Assembly (NCBI GenBank): GCA_902788975.1
Contig: CADAMI010000005.1
Span: forward strand, 1-42,528
Direction of reading: 5' to 3'
DNA length: 42,528 nt
Source: an uncultured Erysipelotrichaceae bacterium
GTDB lineage: Bacteria; Bacillota_I; Bacilli_A; RF39; UBA660
Within the stretch, counting starts at the first letter, position 1. The number at the start of each line of letters is the position of its first letter. The translations under genes and the position numbers were made by a program. Shown one piece after another: positions 24,469-35,874 of the stretch. The notes below the pieces were generated by a model. The model searched no databases and was not told the origin of the DNA. It saw only the letters and a program-made list of their open reading frames with translations.

Positions 24469-27400
24469 TTAATCTAAGAATTTTTCTTCAAGTACTTCTG
24501 CAGGTTCATCATCAAAGAATTCTTTCTCTAATGAATATCCAATATCCATATATTCTTTAGCACCTGTTCCAGCTGGTATTAGTTTACCAATAATAACATT
24601 TTCCTTAAGTCCATGTAAATTATCAACTTTACCTTTTACAGCAGCTTCAGTAAGAATACGAGTTGTTTCTTGGAACGATGCAGAAGCTAAGAACGAATCA
24701 GTTTGTAAACTTGATTTTGTAATACCAAGTAAAATTGGTTGTCCAATTGCCGGTTTCTTGCCTTGTAAAATAACATCTCTATTACCTTCAGCAAATTTGT
24801 TAATTGAAACAACAGTACTTGGCAAGAAGTTTGTATCTCCAGAATCCATAATTCTAATTTGAGATATCATTCTTCTAGCTATAAGTTCAACGTGTTTATC
24901 ATTAATATCAACACCCTGTGATCTATAAACTTTTTGAACTTCCTTAAGGATATATTGTTGAACAGTATTAGGATCTGTTACCATTAATAATTCTTTAGGA
25001 CTAACGTTACCTTCAGTTAATCTGTCACCTGCTTGAACCTTATCGCCCTTTTCAACTCTAAGTTTAGCACCATAAGCTGATAAATGTTCTCTAACTTCGT
25101 TAGCATTCTTAATAAATATCTTAGTTCTTCCTTTTTGATCTTCAATTTTAGAAACAGTACCATCAATTTCTGCAATTAATGCTTTTCCTTTTGGAGTTCT
25201 AGCTTCAAATAATTCTTCAACACGAGGAAGACCTTGCGTAATATCTTCGCCACCAGCAACTCCACCAGTGTGGAATGTTCTCATAGTTAACTGAGTACCA
25301 GGCTCACCAATTGATTGAGCACCCATTGTACCAACAGCTTCACCAATTTCGACAATATTACCAGTTGCTAAATTACGTCCATAGCACTTACAACATACAC
25401 CATGATCAGTTCTACATGTAAGTACAGTTCTAATTTCTACTTCTTCAATACCAGCAGCAATAATCTTATCAGCAATATTCTCTGTTATAAGTTCATTAGC
25501 TCCAATAATTACTTCTTTTGTATTAGGATCAATTACTTTCTTATTAGTAAATCTTCCTAAAATTCTATCATAAAGTGGTTCAATAATACCATCTTTATCA
25601 TCCTTAAATGCAGATACTCTAACACCTTCAGTAGTTCCACAATCATCTTCTCTAACAATCAAATCTTGAGCAACATCAACAAGACGTCTTGTCATATAAC
25701 CAGAGTCAGCTGTCTTTAAGGCTGTATCAGCACTACCTTTTCTAGCTCCGTGAGTTGATAAGAAGAATTCAGATACTGATAATCCATCTCTAAATGATGA
25801 TTTAATAGGAATTTCTACTGGTTCACCATTTGGTTTAGCCATTGTACCACGCATACCAGCTAACTGTACAAAGTTTGAAATAGATCCACGAGCTTTAGAG
25901 TTCATCATTATGAAAATTGGATTGTCTTCATATTCTTCACTCTTTGCATATGATTCAAGTTCTTTTTCAATATCTTTCTTAGCTTTATCCCAAATAGCAA
26001 TTACTAAGTCAAATCTTTCTTTATCAGTAATTAAACCTCTTTGATATTGTTTATTAATCTTCTTAACCTCAGCTTCACTAGCTTCAATAATAGCATCTTT
26101 GTTCTTACTTGTTACAACGTCTGATGCCGCAATTGTAATACCAGAATAAGTTGAATATTTAAATCCTAAATCTTTTAATTTATCAAGCATAATTGAAGTT
26201 TCAGTAGTTTTATACTTCTTAAACATTTGAGCAATTATTTTCTCTAAAGTACCTTTCTTAAATGCATCAGCTTTAGGAATTTCTTTTATCTTTTCAGGAA
26301 TATTTTCTCCTGGAGCAATAAAATATTTATTTGGTGTATATTTTTCAATATTTTCATCTGTAGGTTCATTAACATATGGGAATGAATCTGGTAAGATTTC
26401 ATTAAATATTAACTTACCCACAGTTGTAACTAAATATTGATTCTTATGACTATCCAAGAATACTTTATGTTTGAATGAATTTACAGGAACAACAATTCTT
26501 GTATGTAAATCTACTTCACGTCTATTGTAAGCCATTAATGCTTCATTAGAGTTCTTAAATATTCTACCTTCACCTTCATGACCAGGTTTTTCCATTGTAA
26601 TATAATAGTTACCTAAAATCATATCCTGGCTAGGTGTAACGATTGGTTTACCATCTTTAGGGCTTAAAATATTATTTGCACCTAACATTAAAATTCTAGC
26701 TTCGGCTTTAGCTTCTTCAGAAAGTGGTACGTGTACTGCCATCTGGTCTCCATCAAAGTCAGCATTAAATGCTGTAGTAACCAATGGATGAAGTCTGATA
26801 GCTTTACCTGATACAAGTTTTGGCTCAAACGCTTGAATACCTAATCTATGAAGAGTTGGAGCACGGTTTAACATAACTGGATGCTCTTTAATTACTTCTT
26901 CAACTACATCCCAAACTTTTGGATCTCTTGTATCAATCATCTTTTTAGCAGATTTAATATTATTAGCAATCTCTTTACTTACTAAGCCATTAATAACATG
27001 TGGTTTAAACAATTCAAGAGCCATTTCTTTTGGAATGCCGCATTGATACATCTTAAGGTCTGGTCCAACAACAATAACTGAACGGCCTGAGTAGTCAACA
27101 CGTTTTCCAAGTAAATTTTGACGGAAACGTCCTTGTTTACCTTTTAACATACTAGATAAAGATTTTAATGCTCTATTTCCAGCACCAGTTACACTTCTAC
27201 CTCTTCTACCATTATCAAATAATGAATCAACCGCTTCTTGAAGCATACGTTTTTCATTTTGAATAATAATTGATGGAGCATTTAATTCAACTAATTTCTT
27301 TAAACGATTATTTCTATTGATTACTCTACGATATAAATCATTCAAATCTGATGTTGCAAATCTACCACCATCAAGTTGAATCATAGGTCTTAATTCTGGT

Positions 27401-28104
27401 GGAATAACTGGAAGAGCTTCTAAGATCATCCATTCAGGTTTATTTCCAGATTTAGCAAAAGAATCAAGTACATCTAATCTCTTTACTAACCTTAGTTTCT
27501 TTTGACCGGTAGCCCCTTCTAATTCTTTTTGAAGATTTTCTAATTCCTTATTAACATCTAATTCTGATAACAATTCTTTAATTGCTTCAGCACCCATACC
27601 AACTCTAAATGTGTTTCCATACTTTTCGTAGTATGCTCTGTATTCTTTATCAGATAAAGTTTGTTTCTTAACAAGTGTAGTTGCTCCGGGATCTAGAACA
27701 ACATAAGATACAAAATAAATTACTTCTTCTAGATCTCTTGGAGACATGTCAAGGCATAATCCTATATAAGAAGGAATGCCTTTAACAAACCAAATGTGAG
27801 ATACTGGAGTAGCAAGTTCGATATGTCCCATACGTTCACGACGTACTTTTGACTTCGTAACTTCTACACCACATCTGTCACATACAATATTTTTATATCT
27901 TAATCTCTTGTACTTACCACAACTACATTCATAGTCACGTGTAGGACCAAAGATTTTTTCACAGAACAAACCATCTCTTTCAGGCTTTAATGTTCTATAA
28001 TTTATAGTTTCTGGTTTTAATACTTCACCATAACTCCATGCTCTAATATCATCAGGTGAAGCAATTCCTATTTTTAAAGCTTTAAATTTATTTGCTTCTA
28101 ACAT
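24469..28104 (-). CDS. rpoC: RNA polymerase subunit beta'
   Basis: 1211 residues, normal for Bacilli. An N-terminal zinc finger 'CSCGKYKRL...CDRCGVEV' precedes the active-site motif '[12 protein letters not shown]' near residue 450 with its three Mg-binding Asp residues. The trigger-loop region is '[23 protein letters not shown]', and the second Cys cluster is '[13 protein letters not shown]'. The C-terminal tail is short and acidic. ATG 28104 shares its A with the rpoB stop (TAATG) and has GGGAGGTGAT upstream, so the two subunits are translated in coupled fashion. Confidence 0.99.
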   Translation of the reverse strand: MLEANKFKALKIGIASPDDIRAWSYGEVLKPETINYRTLKPERDGLFCEKIFGPTRDYECSCGKYKRLRYKNIVCDRCGVEVTKSKVRRERMGHIELATPVSHIWFVKGIPSYIGLCLDMSPRDLEEVIYFVSYVVLDPGATTLVKKQTLSDKEYRAYYEKYGNTFRVGMGAEAIKELLSELDVNKELENLQKELEGATGQKKLRLVKRLDVLDSFAKSGNKPEWMILEALPVIPPELRPMIQLDGGRFATSDLNDLYRRVINRNNRLKKLVELNAPSIIIQNEKRMLQEAVDSLFDNGRRGRSVTGAGNRALKSLSSMLKGKQGRFRQNLLGKRVDYSGRSVIVVGPDLKMYQCGIPKEMALELFKPHVINGLVSKEIANNIKSAKKMIDTRDPKVWDVVEEVIKEHPVMLNRAPTLHRLGIQAFEPKLVSGKAIRLHPLVTTAFNADFDGDQMAVHVPLSEEAKAEARILMLGANNILSPKDGKPIVTPSQDMILGNYYITMEKPGHEGEGRIFKNSNEALMAYNRREVDLHTRIVVPVNSFKHKVFLDSHKNQYLVTTVGKLIFNEILPDSFPYVNEPTDENIEKYTPNKYFIAPGENIPEKIKEIPKADAFKKGTLEKIIAQMFKKYKTTETSIMLDKLKDLGFKYSTYSGITIAASDVVTSKNKDAIIEASEAEVKKINKQYQRGLITDKERFDLVIAIWDKAKKDIEKELESYAKSEEYEDNPIFIMMNSKARGSISNFVQLAGMRGTMAKPNGEPVEIPIKSSFRDGLSVSEFFLSTHGARKGSADTALKTADSGYMTRRLVDVAQDLIVREDDCGTTEGVRVSAFKDDKDGIIEPLYDRILGRFTNKKVIDPNTKEVIIGANELITENIADKIIAAGIEEVEIRTVLTCRTDHGVCCKCYGRNLATGNIVEIGEAVGTMGAQSIGEPGTQLTMRTFHTGGVAGGEDITQGLPRVEELFEARTPKGKALIAEIDGTVSKIEDQKGRTKIFIKNANEVREHLSAYGAKLRVEKGDKVQAGDRLTEGNVSPKELLMVTDPNTVQQYILKEVQKVYRSQGVDINDKHVELIARRMISQIRIMDSGDTNFLPSTVVSINKFAEGNRDVILQGKKPAIGQPILLGITKSSLQTDSFLASASFQETTRILTEAAVKGKVDNLHGLKENVIIGKLIPAGTGAKEYMDIGYSLEKEFFDDEPAEVLEEKFLD

Positions 28105-31100
28105 TAGAAATCACCTCCCATATCATCATCGCTATAGTCTTCTAGACCGTCGCCATATTCATCTGGCAAATCCAAATCGTCTTCGTCATCTTCTTCGCCA
28201 AAATCAGATTCATCACTATAATCATCCTCTTCTGAATCAGCATCACCAAATAATTCTGGTTTTACAATTTCCTCAGCAAGTGGCATATCATCGTCATCAT
28301 CATCTTTTTCAAGATCAGTTATACTTACTGTTTCATCTTCATTATTAATTACTGAAATATTTAATCCAAGAGCTTGGAACTCTTTAATTAATACTCTAAA
28401 TGATTCAGGAATACTTGGATCAGGTAATGGTTGTCCTTTAACAATTGACTCGTAAACTTTAACCCTACCAATTACATCATCTGATTTATAAGTAAGTATT
28501 TCTTGAAGAACATGACTAGCACCATAAGCTTCAAGTGCCCAAACTTCCATTTCTCCGAATCTCTGTCCACCAAATTGTGCTTTACCACCAAGTGGTTGTT
28601 GTGTAACCAATGAATAAGGTCCCGTTGCTCTCGCATGTAACTTATCATCAACCATGTGGTGCAACTTAATCATATACATGACACCAACATTGATTCTATT
28701 GTCAAATGGTTCACCAGTACGTCCATCATATAATACAGTCTTACCATCAGGATCCATTCCAGCTTCAGCCATCATTTTTTCAATATCATCTTTCTTAGCA
28801 CCATCAAGTACTGGAGTAGCTATATGTACACCTAACTTCTTACAAGCCATACCCATATGAAGTTCAAGAATCTGTCCAATGTTCATACGAGATGGAACAC
28901 CTTGTGGATTTAACATAATATCAACTGGTGTACCATCTGGTAAATATGGCATATCTTCCTGTGGTAAAATAAGTGAAATAACACCTTTGTTACCATGACG
29001 TCCAGACATCTTGTCACCGACTTGAATCTTACGTTTTTGAATTATATATACTCTAATAACTTTTGATACGCCACTAGGCATTTCATCATTATCAGCCTTT
29101 GTGTAAATTTTAACATCGTGGACAATACCATCGCCACCATGTGGAACAGTAAGCGAAGAATTTCTAACTTCTCTAGTTTTTTCACCAAATATTGCATGTA
29201 ATAATTTTTCTTCACTAGTAAGATCAGCCATTCCTTTTGGAGTAACTTTACCAACAAGAATATCGCCCTCTTTAACTTCAGTACCAATTCTAATAATACC
29301 ATTTTCATCAAGGTTCTTTCTTGCATCTTCGCTAACATTAGGGATATCTCTGGTAATCTCTTCAGGGCCTAATTTAGTATCACGACATTGAATTTCATAG
29401 TCTTCGATATGTAATGAAGTATATACATCATCTTTAACTAATCTTTCATTCATGATAACGGCATCCTCAAAGTTGTAGCCATTAAATGTCATGAATGCAA
29501 CTACAACATTCTTACCAAGTGCAAGTTCACCCATATTAGTACTTGGTCCATCAGCAATGATTTGACCTTTCTTAACTTTATCTCCCGCTCTTACAATAGG
29601 AACTTGGTTTGTACATTCACCTTGGTTAGCTCTTTCGAATGTTGTAAGAGTATAAACATCTTCCGCTTTGGCATTTTTAACAACAATCTTTTTAGCATCA
29701 ACGTAATCAACAATTCCATCTGCTTTAGCTCTAACTACTGCACCACTATCACGAGCAGCTACATATTCAACGCCAGTTCCAACATATGGAGCTTCTGTCG
29801 TTAATAAAGGTAAAGCCTGACGCTGCATGTTTGCACCCATCAAAGCACGAGTAGCATCGTCATGTTCCAAGAATGGAATTAAACTTGTTGTAATAGATAC
29901 AACTTGTTGAGGCGATACATCGATATAATCTACTTTATCAGCAGGTATAATTACATTTTCACCATTAAATCTACCTGCAACTTGACTATCAGTAATCATG
30001 TCATTTTCATCAACATTAACAGTTGCTTGAGAAATATAGAAATCTTGTTCTTCTGAAGCTGTCAAATAATCAACTTGATCTAATAACTTTTTATTTTCAA
30101 CCTTACGGTATGGAGTCATAATAAATCCATATTCATTTATTTTTGCATAACTAGCAAGTGAAGTAATAAGCCCAATGTTTTGTCCTTCTGGAGATTCAAT
30201 CGGACAAATTCTACCATAGTGACTCGCATTAACATCACGTACCTCAACGCCAGCTCTATCTCTTGATAATCCACCAGGTCCTAATGCTGATAATCTACGT
30301 TTATGTGTAAGTTCTGCAATTGGATTAACCTGGTCCATAAATTGAGATAATTGGCTACTACCAAAAAATTCTTTAATAACAGCTGTTACTGGTCTAATAT
30401 TAATTAATGTTTTTGGAGTAACTGTTTCCATATCTTGGGTTGTCATTCTTTCACGAATAACCCTTTCCATACGACTGAAGCCAATCTTAAATTGATTTTG
30501 TAAAAGTTCTCCAACTTGTCTAATTCTTCTGTTTCCTAAGTGATCTATCTCATCATCATGTCCAATACCATCCATTAAATTTAAATAATAAGAGACAGAT
30601 GCATAAAAATCGGATATTGTTAAAGTCTTTACATCTATAGATTGATCGTTACCTATAACTTTAACTTTTTTCTTTGGATTAAGAGGTGAATATACATATA
30701 ATACTTGAATCATATTCTTATCATTTAAATCAGTATTAATCTTAGCTTCAACCATTCCATATCCATCTTTTAGATATTTATCTAATTCCATTACAACATC
30801 TTTAGTAAGTAATGTACCATCTGTAAATTTAGTTTCACCATCAATTACGATATCTTGAGCTAGTACTTTACCAACTAATCTGTCAGTAATATTTAATCTT
30901 TGATTAAATTTATATCTACCTACTTTAGCTAAATCATATCTAAAGTTATCAAAGAATCTTGTAATCAATTGGTTCTTTGAACTATCTAAAGTAGTTGGTT
31001 CCCCTGGTCTTAATTTTTCATAAATTTCAATTAAGGCTTCATCAGTATTCTTTGTTGAATCTCTTTCAATAGTATTCTTTAAATATTCATTATTATCAAA

Positions 31101-31730
31101 TAAATCTAATATATCTTTATCACTAGATAAACCAAATGCTCTAAGTAATGTTGTAAGAGGAACCTTTCTAGTTCTATCAATTCTTACATACAATACATCT
31201 TTGGCATCTGTTTCGTATTCTAACCAAGTACCTCTTGTAGGAATAACCTTTGAAGCAAACACTGGTTTACCATTTTTATCAATCTCACGGGAAAAATATA
31301 CACTTGGAGATCTAACTAATTGTGATACAACAACCCTTTCAGCCCCATTAATAATGAAAGTACCATAATCAGTCATTAAAGGCATATCACCTAAGAAAAT
31401 TTCTTGTTCCTTAACTTCACCAGTTTCATTATTGAAAAGTCTTGTTTGAACTTTTAAAGGTGCCGCATAAGTAATTTGTCTATCTTTACATTCTTTAATC
31501 GAATATCTTGGTGTATCAAATACATAATCATTAAATTCTAAAGATAAACTACCATTAAAACTTTCTACTGGAGAAAAATCTTTAAGTACTTCCCCAACCC
31601 CTTCTTGTACGAACCATTGATATGATTCCTTTTGAATTGCTAACAAATCGTCTAATTCCAACGAATTCTTAATCATAGAAAAGTTTCTTCTTTTTCTATA
31701 ATCGCCACTTTGCTTTAACTTATAAGCCAT
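28104..31730 (-). CDS. rpoB: RNA polymerase subunit beta
   Basis: 1208 residues from ATG 31730 (GGGGTGA upstream); the 22-residue in-frame extension runs into the leader and is not family-like. Landmarks: the rifampicin pocket '[30 protein letters not shown]', '[15 protein letters not shown]', '[15 protein letters not shown]' and '[34 protein letters not shown]'. The final 70 residues are strikingly acidic, with runs of Asp and Glu. It is transcribed with rpoC from a promoter at 31803-31831, separate from rplJL. Confidence 0.99.
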   Translation of the reverse strand: MAYKLKQSGDYRKRRNFSMIKNSLELDDLLAIQKESYQWFVQEGVGEVLKDFSPVESFNGSLSLEFNDYVFDTPRYSIKECKDRQITYAAPLKVQTRLFNNETGEVKEQEIFLGDMPLMTDYGTFIINGAERVVVSQLVRSPSVYFSREIDKNGKPVFASKVIPTRGTWLEYETDAKDVLYVRIDRTRKVPLTTLLRAFGLSSDKDILDLFDNNEYLKNTIERDSTKNTDEALIEIYEKLRPGEPTTLDSSKNQLITRFFDNFRYDLAKVGRYKFNQRLNITDRLVGKVLAQDIVIDGETKFTDGTLLTKDVVMELDKYLKDGYGMVEAKINTDLNDKNMIQVLYVYSPLNPKKKVKVIGNDQSIDVKTLTISDFYASVSYYLNLMDGIGHDDEIDHLGNRRIRQVGELLQNQFKIGFSRMERVIRERMTTQDMETVTPKTLINIRPVTAVIKEFFGSSQLSQFMDQVNPIAELTHKRRLSALGPGGLSRDRAGVEVRDVNASHYGRICPIESPEGQNIGLITSLASYAKINEYGFIMTPYRKVENKKLLDQVDYLTASEEQDFYISQATVNVDENDMITDSQVAGRFNGENVIIPADKVDYIDVSPQQVVSITTSLIPFLEHDDATRALMGANMQRQALPLLTTEAPYVGTGVEYVAARDSGAVVRAKADGIVDYVDAKKIVVKNAKAEDVYTLTTFERANQGECTNQVPIVRAGDKVKKGQIIADGPSTNMGELALGKNVVVAFMTFNGYNFEDAVIMNERLVKDDVYTSLHIEDYEIQCRDTKLGPEEITRDIPNVSEDARKNLDENGIIRIGTEVKEGDILVGKVTPKGMADLTSEEKLLHAIFGEKTREVRNSSLTVPHGGDGIVHDVKIYTKADNDEMPSGVSKVIRVYIIQKRKIQVGDKMSGRHGNKGVISLILPQEDMPYLPDGTPVDIMLNPQGVPSRMNIGQILELHMGMACKKLGVHIATPVLDGAKKDDIEKMMAEAGMDPDGKTVLYDGRTGEPFDNRINVGVMYMIKLHHMVDDKLHARATGPYSLVTQQPLGGKAQFGGQRFGEMEVWALEAYGASHVLQEILTYKSDDVIGRVKVYESIVKGQPLPDPSIPESFRVLIKEFQALGLNISVINNEDETVSITDLEKDDDDDDMPLAEEIVKPELFGDADSEEDDYSDESDFGEEDDEDDLDLPDEYGDGLEDYSDDDMGGDF

Positions 31731-31802
31731 TAATTTTTCACCCCAATACCATATATTTTTTAACATTTTTCCACGCCTAAAAAGACGTGTTACCAATATA
31801 TA

Positions 31803-31831
31803 ATACTAACACCATAGCTGTAAAAAGTCAA
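31803..31831 (-). promoter_or_regulatory. Promoter of rpoBC
   Basis: TTGACT (31831-31826), a 17-nt spacer, then TAGTAT (31808-31803) on the minus strand, with the extended TG-T. A small 6-bp hairpin (CACGTC/GGCGTG) follows in the roughly 70-nt leader. Confidence 0.8.
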
Positions 31832-31949
31832 CGAAATATTTACTTTTTGTCATTTTTTTCACACTTTTTTTAAAATTATATTTATTTTAATAAAATTTAA
31901 CACATTTTTTTAATATAATTCAGTTATTATACAAAAAATATTAATTAAA

Positions 31950-31979
31950 AAAAATTATATAGCAAACTATATAATTTTT
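31950..31979 (-). terminator. Terminator of thyA-dfrA
   Basis: A perfect 13-bp stem AAAAATTATATAG/CTATATAATTTTT with a CAAA loop and T-run leftward; the dfrA stop is inside the stem. Confidence 0.85.
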
Positions 31980-32443
31980 CTCTCATATAAATACATTTTA
32001 AAATTAATATTATTTTGGCTACTTTCTTCAATAAATGTTTTATTCCATTCATTTTTATCAAATTCAGGAAAGAATGTATCAGCTTCATCATCCTCATCAT
32101 CTATTTCTGTTAAATATAATTTATCTGCATAAGGTAAAAATTGTTTGTAAATAGATGCCCCACCGCAAATAAATACTTCTTCTTCAGTATTTTGATATTT
32201 TTCAATAATTGGTTCTATACCGTTAACTGTATCGACTCCATCAATTAAATCATTCGAAACAACAATAATATGCCTTCCAGGCAAATCGCCAGGTAATGAC
32301 TTATAAGTATTAAGTCCCATAACTACTGTATGTCCCATTGTCGTTTCTTTAAAAAATTTCATATCTTCTTTAAAATGCCATATTAAGCTATTATTTTTAC
32401 CAAGTTCTCTATTCCTACCTACCGAAGAAATCATACTAATCAT
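31967..32443 (-). CDS. dfrA: Dihydrofolate reductase
   Basis: 158 residues with the DHFR order 'MISSVGRNRELGKNNSLIWHFKEDMKFFKETTMGHTVVMGLNTYKSLP', then 'VFICGGASIYKQFLPYADKLYLTEI'. The catalytic acidic residue is in 'HFKEDMKFF' and the NADPH glycines are in 'CGGASIY'. It regenerates tetrahydrofolate from the dihydrofolate produced by ThyA, whose gene ends 12 nt upstream on the same strand. The folate cycle pair is therefore cotranscribed. Confidence 0.95.
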   Translation of the reverse strand: MISMISSVGRNRELGKNNSLIWHFKEDMKFFKETTMGHTVVMGLNTYKSLPGDLPGRHIIVVSNDLIDGVDTVNGIEPIIEKYQNTEEEVFICGGASIYKQFLPYADKLYLTEIDDEDDEADTFFPEFDKNEWNKTFIEESSQNNINFKMYLYERKII

Positions 32444-32455
32444 ATTATCAACCTC

Positions 32456-33358
32456 CTATTGTGCAATTGGAAAACTAATTTTACCATGATGTTGATATTT
32501 TAATACTTTTATATCTTTTATATCTTTTGAATTATCTATCTTGAAGAAATCAGTAACTTCTGGATTAATCCAAAGTTCTGGAGCCGGTAAATCAGGCAAT
32601 GTTTCATATCTTTCAATTTGCTCTTTAATTCCATCAACTTGATTAACATAGATATGTGCATCTTTAATAGACCAATACATTTTACCTGGTTTAAGCCCAG
32701 TACAATGAGCTATTAAACATAAAAGAGTTGCATATTGTGTTACATTAAATGGTAGTCCCAAAGGTACATCACAACTTCTTTGATGAACCCAACAATTTAG
32801 TTTACCATCAGTAACATCCCATTCACTACTCCAAACACAGGATGGCAAAACCGCTGTTTTAATATAATCATCTTGCCACATAGTCATAAGCATTCTTCGA
32901 TCATTAGGATTATTCTTAATCGTATCAATTAATCTTTGAGTATTTTGAAATTTATTATTAATCCAACCGTATGCTGTGCCAATCGTATGAGCCCATTCTT
33001 TTCCAAAATCTTTAACTACATCTTGCTTAACTAATTTGCCATTCTCATCAGGTAACATCTGAGTTGCATACCACTTACCATCTTCTTGTATTTCCCATTC
33101 ATCCCAAATATGAACATTCCTATCTTGTAACCATCTAACATCATTAGATTGCGCTTGATATATCCATAACATTTCAATAATTGCCTGTCTAAAAAACAAC
33201 TGCTTCGTTGTTAAAGCGGGAAACTCTTTAGATAAATCAAATTCAAGTGTATACGCAGGTATTTTAATCGTATCAATCCCAGTCCTGTTTGGCACTCTTT
33301 TCCCATCTTTTAATATTTTCTTACATAATTTAATATATTCTTTATCCCATTTACTCAT
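32456..33358 (-). CDS. thyA: Thymidylate synthase (ThyA)
   Basis: 300 residues. 'RVPNRTGIDTIKI' (phosphate-binding Arg), 'EMLWIYQAQSNDVRWL', 'DIWDEW'-type 'HIWDEW', 'GTAYGW', catalytic Cys near residue 172 in 'LPSCVWSSEWDV' (LPPCH in the classical enzymes), then 'QRSCDVPLGLPFNVTQYATLL' and 'GDAHIY'-type 'KDAHIYVNQ'. It makes dTMP from dUMP with methylene-tetrahydrofolate. The variation around the active-site Cys matches a subgroup seen in Bacillota, but the Cys and the Arg residues remain. It is first in the unit with dfrA. Confidence 0.95.
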   Translation of the reverse strand: MSKWDKEYIKLCKKILKDGKRVPNRTGIDTIKIPAYTLEFDLSKEFPALTTKQLFFRQAIIEMLWIYQAQSNDVRWLQDRNVHIWDEWEIQEDGKWYATQMLPDENGKLVKQDVVKDFGKEWAHTIGTAYGWINNKFQNTQRLIDTIKNNPNDRRMLMTMWQDDYIKTAVLPSCVWSSEWDVTDGKLNCWVHQRSCDVPLGLPFNVTQYATLLCLIAHCTGLKPGKMYWSIKDAHIYVNQVDGIKEQIERYETLPDLPAPELWINPEVTDFFKIDNSKDIKDIKVLKYQHHGKISFPIAQ

Positions 33359-33393
33359 AGCTATACCTCCCTATCATAAGTATTATTAAATTA

Positions 33394-33422
33394 ATGATAT
33401 CATATTTAATTTTTTTATACAA
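33394..33422 (-). promoter_or_regulatory. Promoter of thyA-dfrA
   Basis: TTGTAT (33422-33417), a 17-nt spacer, then TATCAT (33399-33394) on the minus strand, with the extended TG-A. Confidence 0.7.
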
Positions 33423-33516
33423 CCAAGAATAGTAAAATAATATAGAGTTTTATCTAATTACTAGCATGTCTATTCTATTTAATGTATAATATTATTATAA
33501 GAAAGAAGATGATATT

Positions 33517-34215
33517 TTGAAAAAGTTAGTAATCGTTAGACATGGACAAAGTTTATGGAACTTAGAAAATAAATTTACTGGTTGGACCGACGTCGGTTTA
33601 TCAGATAAAGGTATTGAAGAAGCCAAAAATGCTGGTAAATTATTAAAAGAAAAAAATTACACTTTTGATATAGCATACACAAGTGTCTTAAAAAGAGCCA
33701 ATGATACTTTATATTACATTTTAGATGAACTTAATGAAAGAGATATTCCTATTAAATATAGTTATAAATTAAATGAAAGACACTATGGTGCATTGCAAGG
33801 ATTAAATAAAGATGAAACCAAAGAAAAATATGGTGAAGAACAAGTAAAATTATGGCGAAGAAGTGCTGATGTTAGACCACCAGAATTAACAATAGATGAT
33901 AAAAGATATCCCGGAAATGATCCAAAATATAAAGACCTATCAAAAAAAGAATTACCATTAACTGAAAATTTAATTGACACAATAAAAAGAGTAACTGAAT
34001 ATTGGCAAAGCGATATAGTTCAAACTATAAAAGAAGGCAAAAATGTTATTATCGTAGCACATGGTAATAGTTTGAGAGGATTGATTAAGTACCTAGATAA
34101 TTTATCAAATGATGAAGTAATTAAACTAGAAATAGATACTGGTAGGCCAATATGCTATGAATTAGATGATAATTTAAAACCAATTAAACATTATTACATT
34201 GATGAAACTAAGTAA
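33517..34215 (+). CDS. gpmA: 2,3-bisphosphoglycerate-dependent phosphoglycerate mutase
   Basis: 232 residues. The phosphohistidine motif '[17 protein letters not shown]', 'RANDTL', '[12 protein letters not shown]', 'RRSADVRPP' and the second His in '[10 protein letters not shown]' are all intact. It interconverts 3- and 2-phosphoglycerate in glycolysis. The start is TTG 33517, chosen because the family begins directly 'KLV(I/L)VRHG' and there is no ATG in frame. A TATAAT at 33485-33490 has only a weak -35. It is the only rightward gene within the leftward transcription/translation block, and is closed by its own terminator. Confidence 0.95.
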   Translation: MKKLVIVRHGQSLWNLENKFTGWTDVGLSDKGIEEAKNAGKLLKEKNYTFDIAYTSVLKRANDTLYYILDELNERDIPIKYSYKLNERHYGALQGLNKDETKEKYGEEQVKLWRRSADVRPPELTIDDKRYPGNDPKYKDLSKKELPLTENLIDTIKRVTEYWQSDIVQTIKEGKNVIIVAHGNSLRGLIKYLDNLSNDEVIKLEIDTGRPICYELDDNLKPIKHYYIDETK

Positions 34216-34229
34216 TTAGTTTCTTTTTT
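34204..34229 (+). terminator. Terminator of gpmA
   Basis: A perfect 8-bp stem GAAACTAA/TTAGTTTC with a 4-nt loop, then TTTTTT; it includes the stop codon. Confidence 0.85.
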
Positions 34230-34237
34230 ATATAAAA

Positions 34238-34257
34238 AAGAAGGATTAACCCTTCTT
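34238..34257 (-). terminator. Terminator of the 218-aa orphan gene
   Basis: A 7-bp stem AAGAAGG/CCTTCTT with a 6-nt loop, then a T-run leftward, convergent with the gpmA terminator. Confidence 0.75.
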
Positions 34258-34902
34258 AAAAAGCTTTCTTGTAACTATCTTTTTTTCTGAAACAGCATAT
34301 TTTTTGATATCATCTCTAGATAATATTTTGACATATCCAAGATTTATCCAACGACAATAATCGTCCGAATAATAAGATTCCTTACCAAAAATTTGTTTTT
34401 CTTCTTCGTCAACTGGAATTGTTTGAATCTTATATGCCCAATTGTATCTTTTATAATATTCTTCCGTCGGTTGACAAACAATCCCCATATATTCATCTTT
34501 ACCAGAATAAGATCTAATACCAAGATCATTCCATACCATATCCGGAACTCTTCTAGACTCAATAAATGCCACATTATCGGCATTTTTAATTAATGATGGA
34601 AGTATGACATCACTTGAAACATATTCTTCAGTTTCAAGTTTTTTAATTAATTCTTCTAAAGATAAATATTCATATTCGTCAAAATATATTTTATGGCCAA
34701 AAGACATAAAATAAAACCTATCAGCCTCTTTTAATACTGGAGATGAAAAATCTATTTCCATATCTTCATCATTAGTATCGGTTAAATATCCACTGACCGT
34801 CTTTTTCCAAGATTTTTCATGATTTTCCGCTTGCTCTTCTAATATATCATAATCAAAAATTTTAATATGACAACCATTTTTTAATTTATAACTTAAACGC
34901 AT
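34246..34902 (-). CDS. Soluble protein of unknown function
   Basis: 218 residues, acidic, many aromatic residues (Tyr, Trp, Phe), no membrane segment or signal peptide, no family recognised. The N-terminal 'MRLSYKLKNGCHIKIFDYDI' looks like a beta hairpin. Later there is a Trp/Tyr-rich stretch ('YYKRYNWAYKIQTI', 'YYSDDYCRWINLGYVKI'). A good promoter (34926-34954), GGAGGGA ribosome site and terminator show an independent gene. It lies between gpmA and rplL, where rpoB would usually follow. Confidence 0.75.
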   Translation of the reverse strand: MRLSYKLKNGCHIKIFDYDILEEQAENHEKSWKKTVSGYLTDTNDEDMEIDFSSPVLKEADRFYFMSFGHKIYFDEYEYLSLEELIKKLETEEYVSSDVILPSLIKNADNVAFIESRRVPDMVWNDLGIRSYSGKDEYMGIVCQPTEEYYKRYNWAYKIQTIPVDEEEKQIFGKESYYSDDYCRWINLGYVKILSRDDIKKYAVSEKKIVTRKLFKKG

Positions 34903-34925
34903 ATAAATCCCTCCTATATCTCTAT

Positions 34926-34954
34926 ATTATAGATAATAAAATCACTAAAGTCAA
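34926..34954 (-). promoter_or_regulatory. Promoter of the 218-aa orphan gene
   Basis: TTGACT (34954-34949), a 17-nt spacer, then TATAAT (34931-34926) on the minus strand. The -35 falls in the T-run of the rplJL terminator. Confidence 0.8.
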
Positions 34955-34976
34955 AAAAAAGAAGTATAAAACTTCT
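34952..34976 (-). terminator. Terminator of rplJ-rplL
   Basis: AGAAGT/ACTTCT stem (34960-34965 with 34971-34976), TTTAT loop and eight T leftward. It cuts rplJL off from rpoBC. Confidence 0.8.
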
Positions 34977-34992
34977 ATTTTTTTATTCTAGA

Positions 34993-35361
34993 CTACTTTA
35001 ATTCAACAGTAGCGCCAGCTTCTTCGAATTGTGCTTTAAGTTGTTCAGCTTCAGCCTTGTCAACGCCTTCTTTAACGTTTCCGCCATTGTCAGCGATATC
35101 TTTAGCTTCTTTTAATCCTAAACCAGTAATATCTCTAACAATTTTAATAACAGCGATTTTGTTAGGACCTGCAGCAGTTAATACAACATTAACTTTAGAT
35201 GGACCTTCTTCAACAGCAGCAGCAACTGGACCAGCAGCTACAGCTACAGCAGATGGATCAACACCAAATTCCTCCTTCATTGCATCAACTAATTCTTTAA
35301 TTTCAAGAATTGACATTTCTTTTAAAGCACTAATAAAATCTTCTTTATTTAATTTAGCCAT
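34993..35361 (-). CDS. rplL: Ribosomal protein bL12 (L7/L12)
   Basis: 122 residues. N-terminal dimerisation domain ('[28 protein letters not shown]'), an Ala/Pro/Val hinge ('[17 protein letters not shown]'), and the C-terminal factor-binding domain ('[22 protein letters not shown]', '[18 protein letters not shown]'). It forms the stalk that recruits translation GTPases. It lies 18 nt after rplJ and is the last gene of that unit. Confidence 0.98.
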   Translation of the reverse strand: MAKLNKEDFISALKEMSILEIKELVDAMKEEFGVDPSAVAVAAGPVAAAVEEGPSKVNVVLTAAGPNKIAVIKIVRDITGLGLKEAKDIADNGGNVKEGVDKAEAEQLKAQFEEAGATVELK

Positions 35362-35379
35362 TTTTATTTCCTCCTTTAA

Positions 35380-35874
35380 TTAATTATTTTCCTTTTCCTT
35401 AGCATATAAATCTAAGCATATAGATAAGTCTCTAACAGTTCCCATAAGACCAGCTGCTAATTGAGTTAGCAATGTATCTCTTGATGGAATTGCGGCATAT
35501 CTCTTCAAGTCGTCACAAGAAGCAATTTTACCTTCAACTATTCCGGCTTTAAGTTGTAATGCTTCATGATCTTTTGCAAAATCACTTAAAACTTTTACAA
35601 TTGAAAGTTCATCTGTACCAAATGATACTGCACTAGGTCCAGCTAAATATTCATTCATATCAATATTTAACTCATCAAGTGCTCTCTTAGTTAAAGTATT
35701 TTTGTATACCTTATAGTCAGCTCCATTTTCTCTTAATTTTTTTCTAAGTTCAGTAACTTCACCAACACTAAGACCACGATAGTCAAACAATACAACAGAT
35801 TTAGCATTTTCAAATTTATTTTTAATTTCAGATACTACTGTTGCTTTTTGTTCAAGAATCTTTGCATTTGCCAC
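35380..35874 (-). CDS. rplJ: Ribosomal protein uL10
   Basis: 164 residues. 'VVLFDYRGLSVGEVTELRKKLRENGADYKVYKNTLTKRAL' is the rRNA-binding domain, followed by 'LAGPSAVSFGTDE'. The C-terminal helix ('LMGTVRDLSICLDLYAKEKE') carries bL12 dimers. The start is GTG 35874 with AAAGGATG upstream, part of the conserved end of the L10 leader. It is autoregulated through that leader. Confidence 0.97.
   Translation of the reverse strand: MANAKILEQKATVVSEIKNKFENAKSVVLFDYRGLSVGEVTELRKKLRENGADYKVYKNTLTKRALDELNIDMNEYLAGPSAVSFGTDELSIVKVLSDFAKDHEALQLKAGIVEGKIASCDDLKRYAAIPSRDTLLTQLAAGLMGTVRDLSICLDLYAKEKENN

Noticed and set aside
31731-31796. N-terminal extension of RpoB
   Set aside because: It has no family match, includes the mRNA leader hairpin, and ATG 31730 begins the conserved sequence after a GGGGTGA site.
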